The notes under the pieces: generated by a model
Seen by the model: the letters and a program-made list of their open reading frames with translations, nothing else
Told to the model about the DNA's origin: nothing
The model's database searches: none
In this document: one piece after another, positions 44,352 to 53,200 of the stretch
Layout of the letters: each line of letters starts with the position of its first letter
Position numbering within the stretch: position 1 is the first letter of the stretch
Source: Chitinophagales bacterium
GTDB lineage: Bacteria > Bacteroidota > Bacteroidia > Chitinophagales > Chitinophagaceae
Assembly (NCBI GenBank): GCA_013298665.1
Contig: JAAFIK010000026.1
Location: forward strand, 1-58,258
Direction: 5' to 3'
Length of the DNA stretch: 58,258 nucleotides
Made by a program: the position numbers and the translations under genes

Positions 44352-45227
44352 TTAAAGCAGGTTGTTTTCCCGCAGGATCGGTTCAATCATCTGCCTCGCT
44401 ACAGCGCAATAGGGCTGATCGGGTTGCAGGAATAATTGCAGACGCGATGTATGCCGGTCTAATCTCTTCAACAGTTTATCTGCTTTTGCTGTATCTGCAT
44501 TTGCCCTTGCATCTGCCAGGTCTTCTTTCACTTCCAGCATACCCGCAATAATAAATTTGATGTCCCCGATTACTTTCTTCCGGTCATTCACCAGGGGATC
44601 GCGCAGCAGGCCAAACACTTTGATGCTTTCTTCTGCTTTTTTTATGTTGTGCGGCTGGGGGTGTATTCGTGCCCTGATGGCGCCATTATCAAGGTATTCA
44701 AAAAAATCTTCCGGGTTGTCTATACAGGGATTGATCAGTAACCGAACCGCTTCTTCTGCCGGCAGGTCACCATCATGCGTAAGGCATCGTTTACTTTCAT
44801 CCGCTACCGGAAACTGGTTGCCCTTACCCATAACAAATGACTCCCCGCCAAATACGGCCTGTGTTGTTTTTCTGTTACAGTTGTTGCAGGAGAGCAGCAG
44901 GTTGTCCCAATCGGCAGCCAACCAGTAATAACCCGGTTTGATCACTTTTTTCTCAGGGGTAACAATCTCCCCCTTGGGCCGGAAATGTTCAATGTCGCCA
45001 TCGGTTACCGTGAGTATGGGGCTTTCACAATACGCGCATTTGCCCAGGAATATGGCTTTAAGGGTGTCTTTAATGTCGTCACTCCTGTACGCATCAAATG
45101 AGAATGGTTTGTCTTGTTGGGGCGCGGTAAAATGTTTGATGGCATCTGCCTTCTCCTTAGCAGCTTTCCCGCCAGGTTTGGCAATAGAAGCAGGTACAGG
45201 CTTTATGGATCTGTTGATAAAAATCAT
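44352..45227 (-). CDS. HNH nuclease-like protein (PtuB/RetHNH-like), third gene of a candidate defence operon
   Basis: A 291-aa cytosolic protein. The centre of the HNH/zinc domain is at residues 62-120: GKCAYCES (C64, C67), the catalytic His in DIEHFRPKGE (H81), WLAADWDNLLLSCNNCN (N109; C114, C117). This pattern (CxYC ... EHFRPK ... W.N....C..CN) is that of HNH proteins found with Septu PtuA and some retron systems (PtuB). The C-terminal ~150 residues are helical. It starts within the stop of the ATPase gene (ATGA, 4-bp overlap), so the two are translationally coupled. It most likely cuts DNA or RNA when the ATPase signals infection; that is inference from family context. Confidence 0.75.
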   Translation of the reverse strand: MIFINRSIKPVPASIAKPGGKAAKEKADAIKHFTAPQQDKPFSFDAYRSDDIKDTLKAIFLGKCAYCESPILTVTDGDIEHFRPKGEIVTPEKKVIKPGYYWLAADWDNLLLSCNNCNRKTTQAVFGGESFVMGKGNQFPVADESKRCLTHDGDLPAEEAVRLLINPCIDNPEDFFEYLDNGAIRARIHPQPHNIKKAEESIKVFGLLRDPLVNDRKKVIGDIKFIIAGMLEVKEDLADARANADTAKADKLLKRLDRHTSRLQLFLQPDQPYCAVARQMIEPILRENNLL

Positions 45228-47542
45228 CTGCTGCCGGTGTTGATTTTTCCCCAGATGGAGCGTATCCTTTCTTTCACCTCTTCTTCCGCCTGCCGGTGCG
45301 CAGTATTACCGGTATCCACAACAAGGCTTTCCTGATTTGCAGCAGCAGGGTTGCGCATGAATTGATCGGGCACCCTGAGCTTACTCATGGCAATCACCTC
45401 ATCAACGGCTTTATACACCAGGTCTTCCCGCCAGCTATCCCCGATGCGCTGGTAGGGGCGGAGTGCCTTTTCTAACTGTGTGATGCGTTTGGCCTGTCGT
45501 GGTGAAGGTTCGGCCTTACTGAGTAATAAGTGATACTCATTGAGCATCTTCTCCAGTTTGGGATCCGTTACACTGTTCATCCCGAAAAACTCGGAGGTCA
45601 GCAACTGGTCTACCCGCATTTCCGCAGGATTGGGCAGGTCTGTTATAGCATGTACCTTATGTTCCGCATCCTTACGGAACAGCGCTACCTCATTACGGCG
45701 GATACCCCTGAGGCAAAGCGGATCGTGGGTAGTGGCAATAAACTGCATCAGCGGAAAAGTGTTCCTGAAGCTTTCCACTACTTTCATCCGCCAGCGGGGA
45801 TGCAGGTGCGTACCAATCTCATCGATGATCACAAGCCCTTCTGCCGTTTCCATCGTACCCGCCGGCAACAGCAGGCTCATCATATCGCAGGCGGTGGCAA
45901 TAATCGATTTATAGCCATCGCTCAGCGCATCAAGTTTGTCCACATGCCTGTTGCTGTACCGCAGCAGTACTTCTCCCCCCTCAACCGATAGTATGGCCTT
46001 CTTATCATTCAATTCATCCTTCAGCAAATCCATAATCGCCCTGGCCGCATAATCAAACTGCTCCCTGTCTTTCCGGAACAATGTAACCAGCCATTCTTTT
46101 GCATACAGGGCATAGCCGGGTTCAAACATATTCATCGCCCTTATGGTACGGCCGGTAATGATGCGCTCCGGTTTTAGTTTTTTTGTGGCAAAAAGCCTGG
46201 TGGCTCCATAACCAAGCAGGTAGCCCTGCGGTTCGGTATGGCTGGAGCGGATGGTTTTTCTTTTGCCGGAGAAGTGGATGCTGACAGGGTCGGGCTGGTT
46301 ATTGCTGTAGATCTCAACTGAGCCTTCTCCGGTACCATGTTTTAATACGTCTCCGGCACCCACACCCGTTTTGGCCAGGTACCTGCTGCCCATCAGGGTA
46401 AGGGCGATGGCCTGTAGGAAAGAACTTTTACCCACCCCGTTCTCTCCGAGCAGCATAAGCCAGCCGGCGCGTTGCGAACGGTTGGATGATTTTGACTGTT
46501 GCTGCAATTCTGCCTTGCTGCGGGGCCGGAGAGGAAATTTCAGCTCCAGCGATTCGATCGATTTGAAATTCCTGATCACAATGCGTTCAAGTATAAACCT
46601 GTTGCCCGCCACAGGTGTAAGCGGAACTGCATCAGGTTTTCTGACCACTCCTTTTCTTTGACTGCGGGGCTTCATATACTCGCCTGTGGCCAGTTGCTTC
46701 CTGAAACGGCTGTAGTACACAGATTTGATCTTTGTCCGGAAAAAGGTGTCGATACAAAAAAGATAGGCAGCATTTTCTTTCACCGTCAGCCCTGTTTCGA
46801 GGTAATGCCTTGCTGTTCCTGCATAAGGTTGTTTGGGATAGTCAGACAGGATATCCGTCAGGGTGCTGATGACGGCATCCTTAATAATTTCCTTACCGGT
46901 TTTAGCATTGAGGAGATGGGCCGTTATTTTTTTATACTGTTTAAAAACGTTTGCCCTTGCTTCTGCCAGTTCGGTCCGGTTCAGCCGGAGGATATCAATG
47001 GTAACACCCCCCTTTTTTGTTTTACCCGCCACCTCACCATTTTCCTGAAAAACAAGGTGCGGTGAGGGGTCTTCATTGCAGGGGTCGATCAGCAGGTTTT
47101 TTTCTGCTGCCACGACTTCCGCATACGGCAACCGCTGGGCAGCCCTTGCCCCTTCTACCGGAAACCAGCTAAGCTTGCTGACATTACAGTCCCGGCAACT
47201 GTAAAAAATATTTTTCCACTCATAAAACAGCCACCAGTAATGGTTTTCTGAGAACTCGCGCGTATTGTACCCTTTCGCTCCCCGTTTGGGCCGGAAACTT
47301 TCAAGGTCTGCATCTGCCGATAAGGGCAGGGGCTTTTCACAATACGCACATTTATGGTTGAAATCAGCCGCAAGTTCTTTCTTCGCTCTTCCAATGGGAC
47401 CAATATCAAATTCTGCTCTCGATTGTCTTTTTGCAGTTTCCGATTGCTTAACGTAGAAGTTCTCCAGCTTAGTCATCTGCGGCTTTATCTTTTCCGGCTG
47501 GAGGGATGGAGGGATGATATCACTTCTGTATATGCGAATCAT
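45224..47542 (-). CDS. HNH-like zinc domain fused to an ABC/RecF-type ATPase (PtuA-like), second gene of the candidate defence operon
   Basis: A 772-aa fusion. Residues ~60-130 repeat the HNH pattern of the downstream gene: HKCAYCEK (C65, C68), DLESFRPKRG, WKNIFYSCRDCN (C116, C119). The motif His is Ser (S82), so the nuclease part is probably inactive or structural. From ~315 comes an ATPase: strand FILERIVIRNFKSIESL, Walker A GENGVGKSS (366-374), signature-like ALSDGYKS (539-546), Walker B GLVIIDEIGTHLHP (D574, E575) and the switch His in TTHDPLCL (H606). This is the PtuA/OLD/RecF-like ABC ATPase type common in phage defence. It starts 9 bases after the patatin gene. It may sense infection and control the HNH nuclease and/or the lipase; that is inference. 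Confidence 0.8.
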   Translation of the reverse strand: MIRIYRSDIIPPSLQPEKIKPQMTKLENFYVKQSETAKRQSRAEFDIGPIGRAKKELAADFNHKCAYCEKPLPLSADADLESFRPKRGAKGYNTREFSENHYWWLFYEWKNIFYSCRDCNVSKLSWFPVEGARAAQRLPYAEVVAAEKNLLIDPCNEDPSPHLVFQENGEVAGKTKKGGVTIDILRLNRTELAEARANVFKQYKKITAHLLNAKTGKEIIKDAVISTLTDILSDYPKQPYAGTARHYLETGLTVKENAAYLFCIDTFFRTKIKSVYYSRFRKQLATGEYMKPRSQRKGVVRKPDAVPLTPVAGNRFILERIVIRNFKSIESLELKFPLRPRSKAELQQQSKSSNRSQRAGWLMLLGENGVGKSSFLQAIALTLMGSRYLAKTGVGAGDVLKHGTGEGSVEIYSNNQPDPVSIHFSGKRKTIRSSHTEPQGYLLGYGATRLFATKKLKPERIITGRTIRAMNMFEPGYALYAKEWLVTLFRKDREQFDYAARAIMDLLKDELNDKKAILSVEGGEVLLRYSNRHVDKLDALSDGYKSIIATACDMMSLLLPAGTMETAEGLVIIDEIGTHLHPRWRMKVVESFRNTFPLMQFIATTHDPLCLRGIRRNEVALFRKDAEHKVHAITDLPNPAEMRVDQLLTSEFFGMNSVTDPKLEKMLNEYHLLLSKAEPSPRQAKRITQLEKALRPYQRIGDSWREDLVYKAVDEVIAMSKLRVPDQFMRNPAAANQESLVVDTGNTAHRQAEEEVKERIRSIWGKINTGSR

Positions 47543-47551
47543 GACTTGTGC

Positions 47552-49510
47552 TTATCCTTTGGTCAACGGTTGATTTTTTTGCGCTGCTGCATACTGCTCG
47601 TACAGGAAAAATGGTTCATTTTTAAACCTTTGCCAATCGGCCAGTACTTTAGTCTTCACCTGTTTGAATAGGGCTATCGCCTCCTCATTAAACTTTATAC
47701 CCGGGTCGCCGGCCGCCATTTTCTTTTCTGTAATCAGGATGTATTCGAGCAGTTTGGCACAAGCCGTGAATTGTCCGCAGGCCACTACTTTCATCATGCG
47801 TTTGTCATCCGCATCCTTTTTGTCAAACCAGAGGGTGGTGCCCATCGTCCGCGCGTCTTCGGCAACTTTATTGAGTGTTTCACAGCCCTCCATGAGCAGG
47901 TGATAGCACTCATCGTACCAGCTTTTATCTTTCAGTTCGCCAAATGCTTTTTTAAAAGCGCGCATACGCCCCTGGATATTGAAACTGCTCAGTTCATAAA
48001 TCACGTTGAATACCCTGCGGTTATCCCAGGGACTTTTTTCCTGGAAGTTGCCATAGAAAATATTAAAGATGAGGCGGCGCGTCTGTTTGAGGTTGATGTC
48101 CATCGCCATACTCAGTAACGAACTCATGCGGGCCGTTACCATCTGGCTTACGGTACCCAGTGGCGCATTCCTGATGTATTTGATGAATAAGGCGATACTG
48201 TCTTCCGAAAAATCTTTTACCGATGACACCTCCTTGTGCAATGTACCGGCCAACTGTTTGTCGGTGAGCCCCAGCCAATACTGCAGCCGGTCAATAACCG
48301 GGTTGTTATTTTTGAGGTGGGTAAGGTACAGTGCGGCCACCAGTAACAGCAGGGCAGGGCCGGTCAGTACATACGCGGCAATCACCCAGGCCTCGCCAGG
48401 TTGTGTAATCAGCAATACAACCGCCGCCAGCAGGGTAATGGCTGCAATGATGCCCGTCCACCTGAGGATACTGCTGATGCTTTTGATCTTTTTGGCGATG
48501 CCGCCCATCAGCCCTGAGAGGGTTTGGGTTGTCCATTTACCAACCGGTTCTTTGGGCGCTGTATACGGAGTTTCCATAAAATAACTGGCTACATCCGTTA
48601 CCATCACCAGGTCAAACCCTTGTCCCTTTTTTCTCCGGCGTTCATCTGCCGTCATGGCGCTGAACAATGCCTGGTTATCGTCAATACCACCATCCATCAG
48701 GCCAACAGAAATGTCGCTTGCGGGGGGCTGCTCTTTATTGTATGGTGTAATGGTGAGCGCTTTACGGAGTGTGGCACTATCCAGCCCCGGCTGCTGGTTG
48801 CCCGCAGGATAACTGAAATCTTTGGGAAAAAGGATCGGCTCAAACCCTCCGGGGAAGCAGGAAGAAGCAGCCATAATATCGCCGAGTTTTACCGCCTGTA
48901 AAGCCTTTAGCTTATCCGGATCCGTTTTGTCGAAATATACATACGCATTACCCGTCTTTTCATCCAGCATGGGGTTGGACGCGATATTGCCATCCGTCTG
49001 GAAGCGGAAGGAAAGGCCGCGGTGAAACTCCGTGGCATTAAAACATACTTCAATGGGATGGGCTGTATTCCAGTATGCAGCAAAAGTTTCGTGTCCAAAC
49101 AGTTTTTCATCATAGGTGCGTGCAAAAGCATTGATGAAATTCCGGGTCTTTTCCCCGTTGGCCCATGCCCCATCATTATTCACCGTTTTGAGTACATCTT
49201 CCAGCAGGCTCTGTCCATTCATAAAATGGAGAAGATCGTGGTAGGCATCTTCAAAGGCTTTCCCCTTTTTGAGGTAGAGAGAATAAAGCATATTGGCAAA
49301 AGTACCGCCTGAAGCAGAGGAGATAAAGACCACATTGTCTAACAGGTTATGGTTGTCCTTGCCATAAGGCACTTGCCGCAGGTAACTCATGGTACCGATG
49401 CTGTAAGCGGCTGCCCGGAAGCCGCCGCCGGATAGTGCGAGTGCGATACGCTGGAAAGGGGACTGGAGCGCTTTTGCGGTCATGGCGGTACTGCCTGATT
49501 CATCGGTCAT
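47552..49510 (-). CDS. Patatin-like phospholipase with two membrane helices, first gene of the candidate defence operon
   Basis: A 652-aa protein if begun at ATG 49510. The frame is open to a TTG at 49594, but that TTG lies upstream of a promoter-like element, so I prefer the ATG. The patatin domain has the oxyanion loop LSGGGFRAAAYS, the nucleophile in ISSASGGTF (S67; the usual GxSxG is SxSxG here) and the Asp of the dyad in GLMDGGIDDNQ (D273). After it come two adjacent transmembrane helices (~352-369 and ~374-397) and a helical C-terminal part. Patatins hydrolyse membrane lipids and serve as abortive-infection effectors in CBASS and other defence systems. Its position as leader of the HNH/ATPase operon suggests a similar killing role. 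Confidence 0.8.
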   Translation of the reverse strand: MTDESGSTAMTAKALQSPFQRIALALSGGGFRAAAYSIGTMSYLRQVPYGKDNHNLLDNVVFISSASGGTFANMLYSLYLKKGKAFEDAYHDLLHFMNGQSLLEDVLKTVNNDGAWANGEKTRNFINAFARTYDEKLFGHETFAAYWNTAHPIEVCFNATEFHRGLSFRFQTDGNIASNPMLDEKTGNAYVYFDKTDPDKLKALQAVKLGDIMAASSCFPGGFEPILFPKDFSYPAGNQQPGLDSATLRKALTITPYNKEQPPASDISVGLMDGGIDDNQALFSAMTADERRRKKGQGFDLVMVTDVASYFMETPYTAPKEPVGKWTTQTLSGLMGGIAKKIKSISSILRWTGIIAAITLLAAVVLLITQPGEAWVIAAYVLTGPALLLLVAALYLTHLKNNNPVIDRLQYWLGLTDKQLAGTLHKEVSSVKDFSEDSIALFIKYIRNAPLGTVSQMVTARMSSLLSMAMDINLKQTRRLIFNIFYGNFQEKSPWDNRRVFNVIYELSSFNIQGRMRAFKKAFGELKDKSWYDECYHLLMEGCETLNKVAEDARTMGTTLWFDKKDADDKRMMKVVACGQFTACAKLLEYILITEKKMAAGDPGIKFNEEAIALFKQVKTKVLADWQRFKNEPFFLYEQYAAAQKNQPLTKG

Positions 49511-49567
49511 TACCACCGGGTTTGTCTGATTTTGATCCACAGGTAAAAAGGTTTTGGTTGTTGTGGA

Positions 49568-49575
49568 TAAAGATA
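49568..49575 (-). promoter_or_regulatory. Probable -7 element of the patatin-ATPase-HNH operon
   Basis: Read on the minus strand: TATCTTTA, one base off TAnnTTTG, 57 bases before the ATG at 49510. It overlaps the 5' end of the longer TTG-initiated frame and lies in the gap after the GNAT gene. Confidence 0.4.
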
Positions 49576-49626
49576 AATGTTTTGCCCGAAACAATTACCC
49601 CGCACAGTTCAATTTGCCAAAGCTGG

Positions 49627-50214
49627 TTACACTGCGGGTGGGGGAATGGTATCCAGTCTTGCCGCCGTGCGCAAACGGGAATAGATGGCCGAGTCGAGAA
49701 AAACGCCATTGTAGTAATAGTTTTCCCGGAAATAGGCCTCCCTTACAAAACCCGTAGCTTCAAGAATGGCTGCGGAAGCATCATTGGCGGGGTTGATATT
49801 GGCTTCAATACTATGCAGGCCCAGTTGGTTGAACCCATAGTCGATTACGGCCAGCAGGGCTTCTTTGGTCAACCCTTTTCGCCAGTAGGCCGGCAGCAGC
49901 ATATAGCCTACTTCGGCGCGGTAATGCTCGGGCATCATGCGCCAGTAACCAATAGATCCGATGAGGGTATCCGGATGGTCTGCAAATGCCATCACCCAGG
50001 TTATACCGGTATTGTCCTGCTGTGAACTGATCATTTTACTGATCAGGGCTTCTGCATCCGCGAGTGTTTCAGCGGGAGCCCGGTCTATGTAACGCATCAC
50101 CGCTTCATCGGATCGCAGCAGCAGCATTTGCGGGGCATCTGCAAGGGTAATGCTGCGCAGACAAAGTCTTGGGGTGCGCAATTCCGGAAAAACAGTAAAG
50201 TCTAACTGTAGCAT
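49627..50214 (-). CDS. GNAT-family N-acetyltransferase (RimJ/RimL-like)
   Basis: A 195-aa protein, taken from the ATG at 50214 (MLQLDFTVFPELRTPRLCLR); an ATG at 50232 adds six residues. The sequence fits the RimJ/RimL subgroup: RTPRLCLRSIT at the start, GSIGYWRM, the acetyl-CoA loop MLLPAYWRKGLTKEAL (R/Q-x-x-G-x-A variant) and EANINPANDASAAILEATGF. It would acetylate an N-terminus or a small molecule. It is on the same strand as the patatin operon (gap to the ATG ~116 bases), but a separate promoter-like element in the gap argues against co-transcription. Confidence 0.88.
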   Translation of the reverse strand: MLQLDFTVFPELRTPRLCLRSITLADAPQMLLLRSDEAVMRYIDRAPAETLADAEALISKMISSQQDNTGITWVMAFADHPDTLIGSIGYWRMMPEHYRAEVGYMLLPAYWRKGLTKEALLAVIDYGFNQLGLHSIEANINPANDASAAILEATGFVREAYFRENYYYNGVFLDSAIYSRLRTAARLDTIPPPAV

Positions 50215-50279
50215 AAGCAGGGTTCTTTGCAACGAAGAAACAGATTTTTAAGCAACCGGACAAGCCGAACCCTGTGTAA

Positions 50280-53200
50280 CTACCGCACCAGTATCACGGT
50301 TCCCTTGCGCTCCACTGTGCCGCAACGCCCCGATGCCTTTATGTAATACACATAGGCGCCTGCCAGCGCCGGTGCACCCTTGAACCGGCCATTCCAGCAA
50401 TCGCCTGCGCGTGTGCTGTAAAATACCGTTTCGCCATAGCGGTTAAATACCGTGAAGCTGATGACGCGTACATCGCCCCAGAAACGGTTAGGGCCAAAGC
50501 AATCGTTTATGCCGTCATTATTCGGGGTAAACGCATTGGGCAGTTCGCTGAGCGCTTTGCCGGTATTCGATACATTGACCGTTATACTGTCTTTTGCCGT
50601 GCAGCCATTAAGTCCCTGCCCACGCACCACATAGGTGGTTGTTACACCGGGTGTGGCAACCGGGTTGGGGAGGTTCGGGTTGCTCAGACCTGCCGACGGA
50701 GACCAGAGGTATTGTACAGCGCCGCCGGCCTGCAGATTTGCTGATATTTGTGCACAGTCCACATCATTGCTTTTGCGCAAGGTGAGCACCGGCGATGGTT
50801 GAACGACAACCGTTACCGGGAAAACCCGCTGTACGTTACAAACCGTATCGGTAAGGGTTACCGTATAAGGAGTAGTGGCAGCGGGGGTACAAACCGGGTT
50901 TTCTGTTGCCGGGTTACTCAGGTTGGTTGCAGGGCTCCACAAATACCGGAATCGCGGCCCGTTATTCCCCAGCAGTGTTACCGGTTGTTGCGTACAGGTA
51001 AACCTGTCGGGAGGGGCATCCGGTACAGTGCCGCCCACCGTAATGGTGATGGTATCTGCCGAAGAACAGGTACGTGCACTGTTGAAGACCCGCAGGTAAA
51101 AAGTGGTAGTGCTGTTGATGGTGGCCGTTGGATTTTGCAGGGTGCTGTCGTTGAGCAGGGTTGCGGGCGACCAGGCATAAATGCTGCCTCCGTTACCCCT
51201 GAGTACAATACTGCTGCCCCCCGTGCAGATTGTGGTATCCGGTGCAGCAACAGCCGTAACCGCATCTGTACTGATCTGCCGGGATACGCTGTCTGTACAA
51301 CCGTTCTCATCCGTCACCTTCAGTGTTACGGTAAACAATCCTGTACTGGTGTACTGGTGTGTGGCATTTTGTGTGGCTGCTGTACCACCATCGCCAAATG
51401 TCCATTGCCAACCGGCTATCCCGGCACTATTGGTAAAGGCTTCTCCTTCAAAACGGTAATTGGAGCAGCTCAATGCCGTATCTGTAAAACGCACCGAATC
51501 GATATTGCGCCTGAAGGGAATAGTGGCCACAGGAATGATCAGGTTTTGCAGGGTATCGCCACCGCCGCCATTGGTGGCACCATAGGTTGTATTGTAGCAG
51601 GAAAAGCCCTGTGCGAGGAAATCCCCCGCAGCGCCCCCGGTGGTAAGCAGGGTAAAGCTGTTGGCCTGCGAGAGCCCGCCAGTCAGGAATATGGCGCCGC
51701 CACCCCCACCGCCCCCGGTACCCACACAGCCATAAAATGGTATCTGGTCTCCGCCTTTACCACCCTTCGCTTCCACGGTTGCCGTGCCCGAATACGAACT
51801 GATGCCCAATACAATGCCGCCACCACCACCGCCACCACCTGCGCCGTCGGCAATCCCTGTACCCGGCGTAAGCTGGCTGTTGCCATTGGCGCTCACGGTA
51901 TTGCCATTCCCTTTCAGGTGACGGGCCATCAGGAAAATGATACCACCGCCATCAGCCCCTGCCGTACCCACACCATTGTTGTCATCACCACGGCCACCAC
52001 CACCACCCAGGAAAAGCCTTGGGTTACCAACGCGTAAGTTTTTTCCGCCAAGACCGCCATTGGCTGTTACGCCACAACCATCCAGTTCATTGCCGCCCTT
52101 GCCGCCCGTGCTGTAGTTGCTGCCACCGCCACCGCCGGTATTGTGCTTATTACCGCCGCCGCCGCCATTCGCCAGCGCACCCTTGCCCGCCCGTTTGGCA
52201 TCACTAACTTCTGCAATGCCTTCGCCCTTTTCTGCACCACCCGAATCCCAGGAAAACCCCGGCTGCGTTAATGGATAGAAATAACCGGGCGATCCTGTAC
52301 CACAACCTCCATCGGGATTATTACTGATGACCCCGCCACGAAAACCCTTACCGTTGACATCAATATTGCCCTGCAGGTTAACGGTGTCCTTTACATTCAG
52401 TACGAGTACACCGCCCTTGCGGCCATCCCAGGGCAAGCAGGTAAGTGTACCTGTAACCACTGCCTGCTGGTAATAGGGAACCCTTACCAACTGCACGCGC
52501 CCATGGGCAAAATCGTAGGATTTGGTAAGCGTGTTTTTAAGCGTGATATTGTTGCCCGTAATACCCTGGATGTAGTTGAATTCATAAAAGCCCGAGCTTC
52601 GGAAATCGGTTATGCTGCCAAAATTGCTACTGTTGCTGCTGTCGATTGCCGCCCCCTTCATCTGTATGATGAGTACCGTATCACCTGCTTTAAAAGCAGT
52701 GGTGCTTTCTGCTGTAAGTTGGTTGGTGCAGGCATCAAAGGCAGTAAGTGGGGTGTAATCATTGATGATATGGGTAACCTGGTTGACGACCGGGCAACTG
52801 TCGGCCACAAAACTGCAGTTGGGATTGGCAACATTGCTGGTTGCACTACCCTGTAGTGTGGCATTGTAACTGGCATTACCCTGTTTATTGAGCAGGTTGT
52901 TAAAAGTATAGTATCCCAGTAAACCTGTTTGTGCGGATGGGTTGATTAACGGCGTATTCATATACGCACGCAATTCATCCTGTGTGCGTACCTTATTCCA
53001 TATCCTCACCTCATTGATATAGCCGGTAAACTGTTCTCCCGGGGCAACCGGACCGGCTATCTGGCCAATAGTCGTGAGCAGGTCGTTCGTCACCAGATTT
53101 CCGGTGCATGGGGTTTCGCTCATAAGATAACCATTTCGGTAAAATTTCAGGGAAACACCATTGTACACCATCGCTGTATGATAGGTTTTATTGAGTACAA

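Noticed and set aside
50748..52037. 429-codon open frame on the plus strand inside the glycine-rich surface-protein gene
   Set aside because: It is the antisense of glycine-codon repeats, which rarely give stops; its translation has no family features, while the minus-strand frame has a signal peptide, PKD and sorting domains.
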